A model generated the notes under the pieces. That model did not search any database. It was given only the letters and a program-made list of their open reading frames with translations, and was not told the DNA's origin. 64,000 nt of DNA from Blepharisma stoltei (taxonomy: Eukaryota > Ciliophora > Heterotrichea > Heterotrichida > Blepharismidae), in NCBI GenBank assembly GCA_914767885.1, contig CAJZBQ010000004.1, positions 969,001-1,033,000 on the forward strand, read 5' to 3'. This document shows positions 20,205 through 31,150 of the stretch, one piece after another. A program made the translations under genes and the position numbers. Within the stretch, counting starts at the first letter, position 1. The number at the start of each line of letters is the position of its first letter.

Positions 20205-21113
20205 ATAGCTGTTTGACCATTTTGCAAGATTCTTAGATTGCAATCCATTTAATTCTTATGATGACTTATTCATCTGCAGAAAATCATCAAAAACAGATTT
20301 AAGCATTAGGAGAAATGCGCTTTAATTTTTGGAGCAGTAATATAACGATGACCCCCCCTTCAATCTTCATCTATTGCAACAAAAATTTTTCGAAAAAATC
20401 TTCATGCCTCACATTTTTATAAAAAAAAATTATTACATTTTTCTCTAGGTGAGTTAGTCAAAATCCTATAATCCCTTGCATAAATTTCATTTTGCTTATT
20501 TATGGTAAATTGATTTTAAAATGTCAAAAAAATTTTAGCATACCATAGACTCAGTTTTATATATAATGGCATGTCAAAATTTTTTTGGCATTTTAAAATC
20601 AATTTGCCATAAATAAGCAAAATAAAATATTACCAATACATTATATAAATTACTGAAAAATTTAAGGTGCATCGAAAAATTGTTGCAAGAGACGTGAAAA
20701 TTAATTTTTTCTATATATAAAATTTTATATTAAAAAATTGCATTTTTATTGCAATAGGCATGAAGATTGAGGGGGGTCATCGTTAGGTAGCGATGAAATA
20801 TTTAAGATTTGCCCTGCTATAAGCTCAAAATAGCAGTTGATAAAAATTCTTATGAATGGTGCGATCTGGCGCAGTTTATTAATATTCCCTCACAAGATCA
20901 AAAGAGATTCCTTAATTAGGGGCACAAGTAAGCAGAGAAGGTGACTGTGGAGCATTAGACAATCTTAAAGTAGTGGTATACGATGAAAACCAAAAATAAG
21001 ATATGATTGTGATGAAATAAACATTCCTAGGCTTGATTTTATATGCTAAAATCTAAAATTGAGATTCAAGCTTATCATAAAATATTTAGAATAACTTATT
21101 CTGGGAAAGGCAG
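20205..21113 (+). pseudogene. Second, eroded F-box/FBA copy
   Basis: Matches the F-box gene around its end (TTTGACCATTTTGCAAGATTCTTA) and then jumps to the FBA part (TGCAATCCATTTAATTCTTATGATG), so 17514-17767 is missing. The FBA homology continues to TTATTCTGGGAAAGGCA. Several stops and frameshifts. A 441-bp IES-like element lies inside (20345-20785). The copy sits between two copies of the BiP 5' region. Confidence 0.8.
20345..20785. mobile_element. IES-like element with TAACGATGACC terminal repeats
   Basis: Terminal inverted repeat of about 40 bp: left TAACGATGACCCCCC...CAATCTTCATCTATTGCAA, right TTGCAATAGGCATGAAGATTG...GGTCATCGTTA. An inner inverted repeat (about 20495-20535 with 20585-20625; GCTTATTTATGGTAAATTGA) sits in the core. 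Comparison with the parent gene at about 17870 shows an empty site at TA. Confidence 0.8.
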
Positions 21114-21462
21114 CAAGATTTTCTCATTGTTGCTCGAATCTTCAATAACCCCTAATCTCCTGTTCAGCTAATTTCATAAGTAATTTATAATTTGTTTGTT
21201 TCCAAATAAATTTTTGCATACTTATAATAAAACACCCTTCAGTCAATAACTTTTTCCTTTTTGATGAAAAATCTAGAAATCTTAATTTTCCAATTTCTTT
21301 AAAAATTACTCAAATCCTTTCTTCTATTTCCCAAAACCTTTCCATTCCTTTCCACCTCTTTCCCTCAATCTTTCCCTCTATTTTATCTCTAAATTCCAGA
21401 AAATTCGTCCACCCTTTACATCATGCTAAATTGAATACATAAATAACACGTGTATAATAAAA

Positions 21463-23439
21463 ATGTCTCGAAAACTGCAAACATTAGGTCTTGCATACTT
21501 TGGATTGATAGCTGCTTGCTTATTCTTTTCAGCCAATGCAGGTTCAAAGGACAGCGACATTAAAGGACCTGCTGTAGGAATTGACTTGGGAACAACCTAT
21601 TCTTGTGTGGGTATCTATAGAAATGGCCGTGTAGAGATCATCCCTAACGACCAAGGAAACAGAATCACTCCTTCATACGTCGCACTCTCAGAAGAAGGTG
21701 AAAGACTAGTCGGAGAAGCCGCCAAAAACCAAGCTGCCATCAACCCTAGTGGCACAGCTTATAGTGTTAAAAGACTTATTGGCAGAAAATATGACGACGA
21801 CACAGTGCAAAATGATAAGAAGCTTTTATCATACGACATTACCAACAAACAAGGAAAGCCTTATATTTCACTTCAAGCTGGAAAAGAAGTCAAAGAGTTC
21901 GCCCCTGAAGAAATCAGCTCTATGGTCCTTGCCAAGATGAGAGATATTGCTGAAGCTTTCTTAGGACAAGAAGTAAAACACGCTGTGGTCACTGTCCCAG
22001 CTTACTTCAATGACTCACAAAGACAAGCCACTAAAGATGCAGGTGCCATCTCAGGACTTAACGTTCTAAGAATCATCAACGAACCAACAGCTGCTGCTAT
22101 TGCTTACGGTCTTGACAAAAAAGGACAAGGCGAAAAGAACATTTTGGTCTTCGATTTGGGTGGAGGCACTTTTGATGTGTCTTTGCTTACCATTGATAAC
22201 GGAGTTTTCGAAGTCGTAGCAACTTCTGGAGACACACATTTGGGAGGTGAAGATTTTGACCAAAGAGTTATGGACTACTTGATCAAGCTTTTCCAAAAGA
22301 AAAACAATGTCGATGCTAGCAAAAACAAGCATGCCATACAAAAGCTTAAGAGAGAAGTTGAAAACGCTAAAAGAGCTTTGTCAAGCACTCATCAGGTTAC
22401 AATTGAAATTGAAGCTTTCCATGATGGCATCGATTTCAGTGAAACTTTGACTAGAGCTAAGTTTGAAGATTTGAACAATGATTTGTTCAAAAAGACTTTG
22501 GGGCCTGTTAAACAAGTACTTGATGACTCAAGCATGCAAAAGAGCGATATTGATGAAATTGTGCTTGTAGGAGGATCAACCAGAATTCCAAAGGTACAAA
22601 GATTGATCAAAGATTTCTTCAATGGAAAAGAACCAAATATGGGTATCAACCCTGATGAAGCAGTTGCTTATGGAGCTGCAGTTCAAGCTGGTATTTTGTC
22701 TGGACAAGGTGGTGAAGAGACAGCTGACATTGTTCTTATTGATGTCGCTCCTCTTAGCTTAGGAATTGAAACTGTTGGAGGTGTTATGACCGTTCTTATT
22801 CCAAGAGGAACTGTTATCCCAACCAAAAAATCCCAAACTTTCACCACTTACCAAGATCAACAAACCATGGTCTCTATCCAAGTCTACGAAGGTGAAAGAG
22901 CCATGACCAAAGATAACCATAAGCTCGGCCAATTCGACTTAAAAGACATCCCACCAGCGGCCAGAGGAGTCCCACAAATTGAAGTCACCTTCGAAATCGA
23001 CGCCAACGGAATTCTCAATGTCGCAGCAGTCGACCAAGGAACTGGCAACAAAAACCACATCACCATCACAAACGACACAGGAAGACTCTCTAAGGACGAA
23101 ATTGAAAGAATGGTCAAAGAAGCTGAACAGTTCGCTGACCAAGATAAAGAGGCTAAAGCTAAAGTTGACGCAAGAAATGCTCTTGAAAGCTATGCTTATT
23201 CAATGAGAAACTCAATAGAAGACACAGAAAAGGTTGGAGACAAATTATCAGAATCAGACAAATCAACAATTAAAGATGCAGTTGAAGACGCCTTGAGCTG
23301 GTTGTCGTCTAATCCTGATGCAAGCAAAGAAGAATACCAAGACAAACTTAAGGAGGTAGAAAAAGTCTGCAATCCAATCATTTCGAAAATATATGATACC
23401 GCTGGACATGAAGATGTGGGCTCACATGATGATCTTTAA
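21463..23439 (+). CDS. HSPA5: BiP, ER-lumen HSP70
   Basis: A 658-aa ER chaperone. The signal peptide ([20 protein letters not shown], cleaved near ANAG) and the C-terminal HDDL, an HDEL-type retention signal, place it in the ER lumen. The nucleotide-binding domain has [30 protein letters not shown] and [14 protein letters not shown]; the interdomain linker [14 protein letters not shown] leads to the substrate domain and helical lid. It folds nascent proteins with J-protein partners and serves the unfolded-protein response. Codon use is less AT-rich than its neighbours, as expected for a highly expressed gene. No introns or IES. Its upstream region is duplicated at 19808-20204. Confidence 0.97.
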   Translation: MSRKLQTLGLAYFGLIAACLFFSANAGSKDSDIKGPAVGIDLGTTYSCVGIYRNGRVEIIPNDQGNRITPSYVALSEEGERLVGEAAKNQAAINPSGTAYSVKRLIGRKYDDDTVQNDKKLLSYDITNKQGKPYISLQAGKEVKEFAPEEISSMVLAKMRDIAEAFLGQEVKHAVVTVPAYFNDSQRQATKDAGAISGLNVLRIINEPTAAAIAYGLDKKGQGEKNILVFDLGGGTFDVSLLTIDNGVFEVVATSGDTHLGGEDFDQRVMDYLIKLFQKKNNVDASKNKHAIQKLKREVENAKRALSSTHQVTIEIEAFHDGIDFSETLTRAKFEDLNNDLFKKTLGPVKQVLDDSSMQKSDIDEIVLVGGSTRIPKVQRLIKDFFNGKEPNMGINPDEAVAYGAAVQAGILSGQGGEETADIVLIDVAPLSLGIETVGGVMTVLIPRGTVIPTKKSQTFTTYQDQQTMVSIQVYEGERAMTKDNHKLGQFDLKDIPPAARGVPQIEVTFEIDANGILNVAAVDQGTGNKNHITITNDTGRLSKDEIERMVKEAEQFADQDKEAKAKVDARNALESYAYSMRNSIEDTEKVGDKLSESDKSTIKDAVEDALSWLSSNPDASKEEYQDKLKEVEKVCNPIISKIYDTAGHEDVGSHDDL

Positions 23440-23562
23440 TTATAAGAAATAAAAATTTTAAATAATTATGTGTGAAAGTATGATCGTTTTGATAAAATTT
23501 AATTAAAAGATAATGAATTGTTAATAAATAGTTTTATATATTATCAAATATGTGGCCTTTAA

Positions 23563-25393
23563 TTCAGTTTAGCATGATATAACATTGAAAGAAATATTGA
23601 GAGGATAAGAAAAACCCTGAATAGACTAGGAGGGTCTTTAATTGAAGAGGTAAGAAAGAAATAGGACTTTGCTGACATTGAAAATTCCCGGGTTTTTGAA
23701 GAAGAAAAAAAGGTTCAAATTAAAGAAGAGGACTTGTATGGAAAATCATTTTATCAGAAAACAGGGAAGTATCCAGAGAATGAGATGTGGGAGATGAAAA
23801 AGATGTTGGATTTTGAAAGGAAAAGATCAGAATTCCTCGAAGAAAAGGTTAAAGCCAAAGATGAGTCATTAAAAGATATGATTATCTTGCAGCATGAACT
23901 CGAAGCAACAATTGAAATGCTGAAGCAAAGAAATGCTCCTCAAACGACTAATTGTGACAAAAGAATTGGAATTCTTGAAAGAGAGATTGAAATATTCAAA
24001 GAAAAAATAAAAGAAAGAGATCAAAAGCTGAAAGGGAAAGATGATGAAATTACACAAATTTTAGCAGAAAAAAGCGAATTGAATTTTAAGCTCAATATAT
24101 TCTTTAACTCCTTAATGCAATATATAAATCCCGCAAAAATAATTCTTGAATAAAACTGAAAAAAAATGAATAAAAATTGTTTAAAAGAGTAAAGAAAATA
24201 GTGAATTAAAATGCCAGATAAAGAGTCACCAAACAAAATATGAAGAACTTGAAAAAATTTTAAATGGAAAGATTTCGGATATAAAATTATTACAAGGTAA
24301 CTTGGAAGATGCAAAGAAAAGATATTTGAACGAAATTGAGATTTCTAATGAGCTTAGAAATGAAATTTCAACAATGACGATTTCCCTCAATGATATTTCA
24401 AAGACTAGGGAGCATGACAGTATTCTTGCAGAGCTCGACCCTCAGCTCAAATGAAAGAACTCAGAAGACAAGATTTTTATGAATGAAAGTACAAAACCTG
24501 CAATAGAATCTTATAGTTCCACAAATAAAGCTGAAAACATAGATGAAGATAAAGAAAACACACTAGAAATGAGATGCAAAATTCAAATCCCCGAACTTGA
24601 CGAAATATCAAAACTCAAAGAAAAAATGAATCAGCTTTCTTCAAAATTTGAAGAAATAAATAGTAAAAACAAAAACCAAGATAATGATGACTTAATCAGA
24701 ATTCTGGGAGCAGTTGACTTTAAAGATGCTAAAGACAAAATAGCGAAATTTGTAAAACTTGATGAAAAGTATAGTTCTTTGAAGAAAACCTTTAAAAAAA
24801 TAGCAAATTTAATAGTTCAATGTTCACCTGAAGGATCATTTTACTCAATTCCTAGTCCCCATCAAGTATGAAAATGGATAACTCGCCTCTTACTCCCCCC
24901 CCCCTCCGTGAGTGAACAAAAAAATTTTGTTCACTCACGGAGCGGGGTTAATTTTTTTTTTTAAAAAATTTATATATAAAATTTTTTATAAAATTTTTTT
25001 TTCGAAATTTAAAAAAAATCTCACTTCTATAAAAATTGGAAAGCAAAAATTAATTTAATTTATAAAATTTATGTTTTAAAACGCAATTTATTTAAAATTA
25101 AACAGAATTAGCTTGTATAATAATTATCACTTATATATCAAAATTTTTTTCCATAAAAATTTTTTCTATTAAAAAAATTTTTGTTCACTCACGGAGGGTG
25201 GGTTTTTGGGAAAAAATAGGGATTTTTCTAATGGTTTTGTTCACTCACGGAGGGGGGGGAGTTAGAAGAGTATATGTCTCTTAAAAAAGGATCAGAGAAA
25301 ATATGTAATTGTCTGGAAGCCAAATCATTTTCTCAAGCTCTTCAAATTATTGAAAAATCAATTGAAAAATTTAATAATAAGCATCATATTTAA
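23563..25393 (+). CDS. Long coiled-coil protein with intron and two IESs
   Basis: Open frame from the in-frame TAA at 23560-23562; I could not find a convincing ATG, so the 5' end is uncertain. A 15-nt intron (23650-23664), a small IES (about 24098-24191), one TGA=Trp near 24453, another at 24869, and a MITE (24893-25264) are removed. The result is almost entirely heptad sequence (WEMKKMLDFERKRSEFLEEK, ERDQKLKGKDDEIT, KYEELEKILNGKISDIKLLQ, LKEKMNQLSSKFEEINSKNK) and ends KSIEKFNNKHHI before TAA at 25391-25393. After MITE removal the last exon reads TRLLEEYMSLKKGSEKICNC in frame. Function unknown; probably structural. Confidence 0.75.
23650..23664 (+). other. 15-nt intron
   Basis: GTAAGAAAGAAATAG between LIEE and DFADIENS; contains an in-frame TAG. 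Confidence 0.8.
24098..24191. other. Small TA-bounded IES, 85-94 bp
   Basis: The coiled-coil frame stops at 24151 and the downstream frame is shifted by one. Joining TA at 24096-24097 (or 24105-24106) to TA at 24190-24191 restores the frame and gives a heptad run (NKENSELKCQ). The left boundary is ambiguous. Confidence 0.55.
24893..25264 (+). mobile_element. MITE-type IES, copy 4
   Basis: 372 bp, TTA direct repeats, hairpin end left, motif pair right. Exact in-frame excision (TRLL joined to EEYMSLKK). Confidence 0.9.
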
Positions 25394-25711
25394 CATTAAA
25401 ATCTTATTATAATATTTTGAAAAATGATTATAAACAGTTATATTATTAATATCACGTGATTCAAGCTTTTTTAAGCTTAAAGAACTTCAATAAGATTAAA
25501 AACAAAATATTATTTATATCTATATAAGTAGCCGCATAAATTGATTTAACTTTATAAGTGATTACCTTTAATATATGTTCCGGTTACAAAAATAACGGTT
25601 TTTGAAAATTTAATTATTTTCTCAAAATTTAAAATTTACAGAAATAACTTCACTGATCACTTAATACGAATGCCTATATCTTAAAGATGTCATAATGATT
25701 TCTTATAAAAA
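25394..25711. other. Intergenic, AT-rich, nothing seen
   Basis: 318 bp between same-strand genes; no frame or repeat recognised. Confidence 0.5.
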
Positions 25712-27046
25712 ATGGACAAAAGGGAAAAAATAGACACTTCTTCTGGAAATATTGCTTTAAACTCCCTATTCAGCAACATTGAAACCCCCGAAGTGCCTTA
25801 TACCAAAAATTCATCAAGATTTTATGAATCCCCTACCGTTCCCGTCGACAAATCACTTCAATCCCCATCAATGAGGACTAACTTGCAAGACACCCGAGAT
25901 ACAAATTATAGCACACGTAGGTCAACATTTGTCCGAAAAACGATTTCCCCCAGGAGAACCCTACCTAAAAATCCATTTTTGCTTGGATCAGCAGTAAATG
26001 AAATAAATCAAACCGATAAATCTGTATTGACACAAAGGCTTCAAGAAAAGCTAAAGCAGCTAGAAGAAGAGTTCCAGAGCGGAAGGAAATCAGAAACCTC
26101 AGCCATTTCAAGAGTAGGAGAAAGCTTCATTGCAAAGCATGAAGAAGTGCCTCAAGCTAAATCACTTGAAACTACTGCACCAGTGCCGTGGAATAACAGT
26201 TTTGGGGAAGCAAAATTTGCTTCTTTAATGGAAGATGAAAATGAGAATTCTGATATCCCAATGCTAATAAATAAATATGGCGACGTGGCCAGGGATTGCC
26301 GGGAGGTAATGCAGCCTCAAGTGCATATTTATTATATTCGGCAAGGTTTTGCAAACCCATGCATAGACAGTAATGCTAGGTAAGCAATTCTGGTAATCCA
26401 TAGAGACTAGCCCTAGTCCTTTTCAGAATTGGATTTGATCTCGAGGAAAAGGTTAGAAAGGGAAAGTCCAGCATACTCTGCAGGCAATGTCTAGACCAAT
26501 TCTGCAATTCCTTGAATGAAACTGAAGGTTACACCTCAGGCTTTGAATCTTGCCTTTTGGCCGAAAGTCGACCAGAAATTCCATTTTTTGGGATTTTTGT
26601 TTCAGATGTTCATAGTTTATCACTCAACACTGGAGCTGACAAGTCAAAGAGGAGACGGAGACACAGAACCCTACTACCATGGCATCAGTAGGGTAATGTT
26701 CGAGCCCTAGTTGCCCAACGAATCATCATCTTATTCAATCAAGTTTTCCCTAACGATGCAAGAAGGTGAACCCTCTAGGTATCCTTGGTGACTGCGTTGC
26801 CAATAGGCAAACCACCAGCCTGCAATAAATTTTAGTTAAGATATCCCGACGCTAAGATGGTGCGCTTTTTGTAAAGGAGAAGTTATGACTGATATTTGTT
26901 ATACAAATTCGTCAAAGACATTTTGATCAGCAGTTGGAATTTTCTTAGCTGGCGGCGTGTTTGGGTGCTTTATATTGCCGTATATGACACATAAATGCAA
27001 GGATATGAAAATGGTTTGTCATATTTGCAAACGTACTTTAAGTTAA
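25712..27046 (+). CDS. LITAF-domain membrane protein, cut by a retroposon
   Basis: About 248 aa. The N-terminal part (25712-26266) is Ser/Pro/Arg-rich and likely disordered (SSRFYESPTVPVDKS, RRSTFVRKTISPRRTLPKNP), with a short helix LTQRLQEKLKQLEEEF. The C-terminal part (26855-27046) is a LITAF domain: first Cys pair WCAFC, membrane-embedded loop FWSAVGIFLAGGVFGCFILP, then HKCKDMKMVCHICKRTLS. Family members are monotopic endosome/lysosome membrane proteins that bind zinc with the two CxxC knuckles. The domain is split by a 588-bp SINE-like insert; TA-to-TA excision gives SDIPMLRWCAFCKGEV in frame. TGA at about 26926 is Trp. Confidence 0.8.
26267..26854 (+). mobile_element. SINE-like retroposon D inside the LITAF gene
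   Basis: 588 bp flanked by a 16-bp duplication GATATCCC[A/G]A[T/C]GCTAA (26252-26267 and 26840-26855). Blocks CAAGGTTTTGCAAACCC, AATGCTAGGTAAGCAATTCT, TCTCGAGGAAAAGG and ACCAGAAATTCCATTTTTTGG match the copies at 43624 and 59010. The duplication contains TA, so TA-to-TA joining removes the element cleanly. Confidence 0.85.
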
Positions 27047-27183
27047 TTAATCAATTATTAAATAAAAATATATCTGCTGTTAAACTAATTATCATATATT
27101 TTATTTTTAAAAAATTTTATATCTTATTTCTTTTAGCTTTTTTCATTTATTTGTATAAATTTAACCCAAACATTATATTTTAA

Positions 27184-29431
27184 ATGATCCAAGGCTTTCT
27201 GAAAAGATTTTCTAAAATTCCCAATTTTCACCATTTTCACCAATCTCTAAAAATGGACTCTCAAAGAATCCAAGAAGTGATCAGCCAAGGAGTCGATTCT
27301 GGAGTCATCCCAACCTTAATGGATTACATCAGAATTCCTAGTCTTTCGACTGCATTCGACCCTAACTGGGAAACTAATGGATACATGGAACAAGCCCAAG
27401 AAGTTTTGCTTAGTTATGTTAGATCATTAAACATTGAAGGCTTTACTTATGAAATTGTCAAAGAACCTGGAAAGCCTTGGCTTGTTTTTGGAGAAGTCCA
27501 AGCAACTGCCCCAGACAAAGGAACAATCCTCATGTACGGCCACATGGACAAGCAGCCTCATTTAAGTGGTTGGACTGTAGGAGGGCCAACAGACCCAGTG
27601 ATTGTTGACGGAAAACTCTATGGAAGAGGTGGAGGCGATGATGGTTATGCCCTTCCTGGCGCTGCATTATGCATTAAAACTCTACAAAGCTTGGGGATTC
27701 CTCATGGCAGAATTGTGATTGTTGCTGAAAACGAAGAAGAAAGTGATAGTGAAAGCTTGGTCTATTACATTAATAAGCTACGTGATAGGATTGGCAGCCC
27801 AGAACTTATAGTCTGTTTGGACTCAGGAATCATGAATTATCAGCAATTCTTTATTACAACATCTCTCAGAGGGGTTGTGAATATTGATGTGACTGTCAAA
27901 ACTATCCTAGCGGGGATGCACTCAGGTGGGACATCTGGAGTTCTCCCATCTGCATATAGAATAATGCAGCATATTATTTCTCGAATTGAAGATGAGAGGA
28001 CAGGAGAAATTTTGATACCAGAACTACATACTGAAATAAAACCAAGCATTTATGAAGGAGCTGCTCAGATTGTAAAGTTCATGGGACCTTATATTGTAGG
28101 TGCTTTTCCACTTATAAATGGTGTTAAACCTATGACTGATGATTTGGTACAACTTTTGATTAATATATCTTGGAAAAATATCAAAGTGAGCCACCATTTA
28201 ACTCCTGTAGCTGACCAACTCAAGGGAAGCAGGAGCCTTGAGCAAGGAGTAATGACATTCAAAAATATGCAACTGGCTAGGCTTTACCTGTTTGCTTGAG
28301 CTCAATTTTCTGTCCATGCTTTGCTCCAAATCATGCTAAAATAGTTAGAAAGAGTTCTCCCATAATGCCAAAAGTTATTTTCTTGACCAATCAGGAGGAA
28401 TTACACACCCTAGGCCTAAGATTTCCAATTAGGTGAAAGTTGGCAAAAATATTCAACCGTTCATGATGGGCATCTTTGTTGACACACGGCACAGTGGCAC
28501 ACTAACCTAACTTCCAAGCTCCAGAACAACTTCCAGATGTTGCAAAACACGAGCTGGAGGGGTTGAGGTAGTATAGCCCTTCGAGAATTACAGTAAACTT
28601 TTCTATATTATAATTAATTGAAGATTAATAGATCTTGGAAACCTACTTTGACAGTCATTGGTTGTGAAGGTCTCCCACCTGTCGCAGACGCTGGAAATGT
28701 AATTCAGCCTCATTTTACAACTAGACTTTCAGTAAGACTCCCACCTGGAGTTAGCGGAAAAGTTGCTACAGAAGCTTTAATTAGAGAAATTACAAGAGAT
28801 CCTTTATATAATGCTGTTGTTGAAGTAACTCCCCAATCACCAAGCGATGGCTGGGCCCAAAATGATTTAGAGCCTTGGCTGAATGAAGCAGTCCAAGAAG
28901 CATCAAATAGTGTCTTCCATGCCCCAGCACTCAACTTATGGGAAGGTGGGAGCATTCCATTTATGGGCTACCTTGGTGAGCTCTTCCCAAGTGCTCAGTT
29001 TGTGATAACAGGAATTTTGCATCTGGAAAGCAACCCTCATAGCATCAATGAAAATTTTAGCATTGAGTACCTCAAAAAAGCACTTAGCTGTGTTGCCTAT
29101 ATAATAGGAAAGCACGCCTCTAACTCCCCCATGAGCGAACAAAACCATTAGAAAAATCCCTATTTTTTGCCCAAAAAACATCCTCCGTGAGTGAGCAAAA
29201 ATTTTTTATAGAAAAAAATTGATATATAAGTGATAATAATATAATGAAATCTCGAGCTAATTCTGTTTAATTTTAAATAAATTGCGTTTTTTAAAACATA
29301 AATTTTATATAAATTAAATTAATATTTGCATTCCAATTTTTGCGAATAGTTTTTTTAAATTCGAAAAAAAATTAACCTCCTCCGTGAGCGAACAAGATTT
29401 TTTTGTTCGCTCACGGAGGGGGAGTAAGTAA
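27184..29431 (+). CDS. M20 family metallopeptidase (CNDP/DUG1-like)
   Basis: Two-zinc dipeptidase-type enzyme. Metal ligands visible: MYGHMDKQPHLSG (H and D), GRGGGDDGY (bridging D), AENEEESDS (catalytic Glu and ligand Glu), CLDSG. The dimerisation domain includes VKTILAGMHSGGTSGVLPSA, and the C-terminal half has NRSWKPTLTVIGCEGLPP and TTRLSVRLPPG. The extension before MDSQRIQEV (about 23 aa, Phe/His-rich and basic) could be a mitochondrial presequence, or translation may start at the second ATG. An insert of about 350 bp (28268-28627) and a MITE (29123-29426) interrupt it; removal gives FKNNRSWKP and an end IIGKHASK with TAA at 29429-29431. Total about 530 aa. Confidence 0.85.
28268..28627. 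other. IES of about 348-360 bp in the M20 gene
   Basis: The frame stops at 28297-28299 and resumes near 28628. Joining TA 28266-28267 to TA 28626-28627 gives KNNRSWKP in frame; TA 28278-28279 is an alternative left end. The interior is GC-richer near 28400-28560, suggesting a retroposon fragment, but I see no target duplication or inverted repeats. Confidence 0.6.
29123..29426 (-). mobile_element. MITE-type IES, copy 5
   Basis: 304 bp, TAA direct repeats, hairpin at the right end. Removal adds only a Lys and a stop to the M20 protein. Confidence 0.85.
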
Positions 29432-29467
29432 TTTAAGCTAAATCTCATCTTTAGAATTTTCTTAAAA

Positions 29468-30835
29468 TTAGTTAATGATCTCTTCAGTTTCTTCAAACTT
29501 GACATTAAAGTCTCTTTCTAAACTAGACAAAATTTCTTCTGAAAATCCTTCTTCCATTGGGTACATCAATCCTGGGGCATGCTGATGAGTAGCTAGCCAA
29601 AATGCACCTAGTGAAGCAGGCAGACTAACTAATCTTGACATGCAGCTTAGCTCGCTAACAACTCCACGCTCTATAAGTTTAGATTTGTAAAGCACTTTTC
29701 TATCACTATACTGAGCAATATACCTATGCTCCATAATCACTAAATCTTCTTCTCCAGGCTCATACTTGCATTTTTCTTGCATAAGCTGCACAAATGCGTC
29801 AAATATAGATTTCGCGTTTCTAATTGGGGCTGTGCTAAGCATATCAAGCTTTACCAAGGCTTCAATGATCAATTTAACTTCATCAGCTGCAAAGCTGTTT
29901 AATTTCCCTGCCACTTTTACAGCTACTGGCTTCATTTCATCAGGGATTTGTCCTAATAAGTTTTCATCTCCATTAACATCTCCTGCTAAATGGCTAATTA
30001 AATCTCTCCACGTTAAGTTTTCCCCGAAATCAAAGCTGTCGTCATTATAAATTCCTAATACTACGAACCCTTTGCATATTGTTGGATAATTCCTATATCT
30101 TATTGTGCATCTTTTTACTGTGTGAGCGTTATGCAAGCCATATAAGTCCACATAGTTAATTGAGTTGCCATTGGGGTAATATACCAAAGGTAAATCATAC
30201 TCCAAATCTAATGGCTGAGCTGTTGACATAAGATTTTGTGGCTGAATCTCTATGACTTGGTTGTTTTCTAAATACTTAGCAGGCCTTAGCACAGCCATTA
30301 AAGCTCCATAAGGTGCCCAAGATATTTTGTACTGTAAAATATTGTTGCAAGCCTCAGGAGCTGGTAACCCACCACAGCTTGATTGGAAAAACACAATCTG
30401 TCCACCAGCGTGCTGGATTTCTCTGACTTTCCTCATAACACTCATATGGTCAATGCCAGGGTCCAGTCCCATTTCATTGAGAACAACAATCCCTGCGTCA
30501 ATAATTTCTTGTTCCAATGCTTTTACTTCAGGGCTGACATATGAAGCAGTGACCATATTTTTGCGCTTCTGGATGCAGGCTTTCACTACAAAGTGATGGA
30601 ATTTGGCTGGGACCATTGAAATCACCATATCGACCTCATCGAGCAGTGATGCGACTTGTTCAATATTTGTGACATCAACTGTAAGGGTCGGGATTTGGAA
30701 TTTTTGGGCAATTCTGGCAAGCTCTTCTTGGATATTTCCACCTACTGAAACAGTAAAATTTCGGCTCAACAAGTTTTGGACTAAACAAGGAACCATTAAG
30801 CCTGACCCAAAAACTAGCGCACGAGTGCCTGCCAT
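29468..30835 (-). CDS. Saccharopine dehydrogenase (AASS/LYS9-type)
   Basis: A 455-aa NAD(P)-dependent enzyme of the lysine/saccharopine pathway. It starts MAGTRALVFGSGLMVPCLVQ, a Rossmann fold with the GxGxxxxP pattern of saccharopine reductases, followed by DMVISMVPAKFHHFVVKACI, LNEMGLDPGIDHMSVM, SSCGGLPAPEACNNI and NYPTICKG, all family blocks. It ends FEETEEIIN. Stand-alone form, lacking the lysine-ketoglutarate reductase domain of animal AASS, as in fungi and protists. Direction in vivo (lysine breakdown or synthesis) cannot be told. Frame uninterrupted by introns or IES. It converges on the M20 gene with a gap under 40 bp. Confidence 0.92.
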   Translation of the reverse strand: MAGTRALVFGSGLMVPCLVQNLLSRNFTVSVGGNIQEELARIAQKFQIPTLTVDVTNIEQVASLLDEVDMVISMVPAKFHHFVVKACIQKRKNMVTASYVSPEVKALEQEIIDAGIVVLNEMGLDPGIDHMSVMRKVREIQHAGGQIVFFQSSCGGLPAPEACNNILQYKISWAPYGALMAVLRPAKYLENNQVIEIQPQNLMSTAQPLDLEYDLPLVYYPNGNSINYVDLYGLHNAHTVKRCTIRYRNYPTICKGFVVLGIYNDDSFDFGENLTWRDLISHLAGDVNGDENLLGQIPDEMKPVAVKVAGKLNSFAADEVKLIIEALVKLDMLSTAPIRNAKSIFDAFVQLMQEKCKYEPGEEDLVIMEHRYIAQYSDRKVLYKSKLIERGVVSELSCMSRLVSLPASLGAFWLATHQHAPGLMYPMEEGFSEEILSSLERDFNVKFEETEEIIN

Positions 30836-30864
30836 TATTATAAATAAAATACAAATACTAAATA

Positions 30865-31098
30865 TATCGTCTCCACGCTTTTAGTCCCCTATTGCTCCGA
30901 TGTCTTCTGAGACTATCAGGGGGTTGGCTTCATCAGCTTATGTTTGTGAAACCAACCCTCAAAGTGGCAAATCATCAAAATAGGTAGATTTGCCATTTTG
31001 AGGGTTGGTTTTACCAGCATAACCTCTTGAAACAAGCCTCCCTATTATTTCAGGAAACATCGGGACAAGAGAAGGCTAAAAGCTTTCAGACACTATAT
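30865..31098. repeat. Palindromic element E, copy 1 (intergenic)
   Basis: An inverted repeat with arms GCTTTTAGTC...CCGATGTC and GACATCGGGAC-like ...GGCTAAAAGC, and inner arms AACCAACCCTCAAA...TGGCAAAT. TATA at both ends. The same layout (TCCACGCTT, CTGATGTCT, AACCAACCCTCAA) occurs as an IES inside the cyclase gene at 61658-61874. Confidence 0.7.
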
Positions 31099-31150
31099 AA
31101 GTTAATCTGCATGGCTTATTAGAATTCGTATAGAAATATATATAAATAAA

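Noticed and set aside
22066-23381. Several antisense ORFs opposite BiP
   Set aside because: Shadows of the BiP codons; no independent features.
27184-28299. M20 gene ending at 28299 as a truncated enzyme
   Set aside because: The missing C-terminal half follows after the insert in the same frame, with the expected NRSWKPTLTVIG block.
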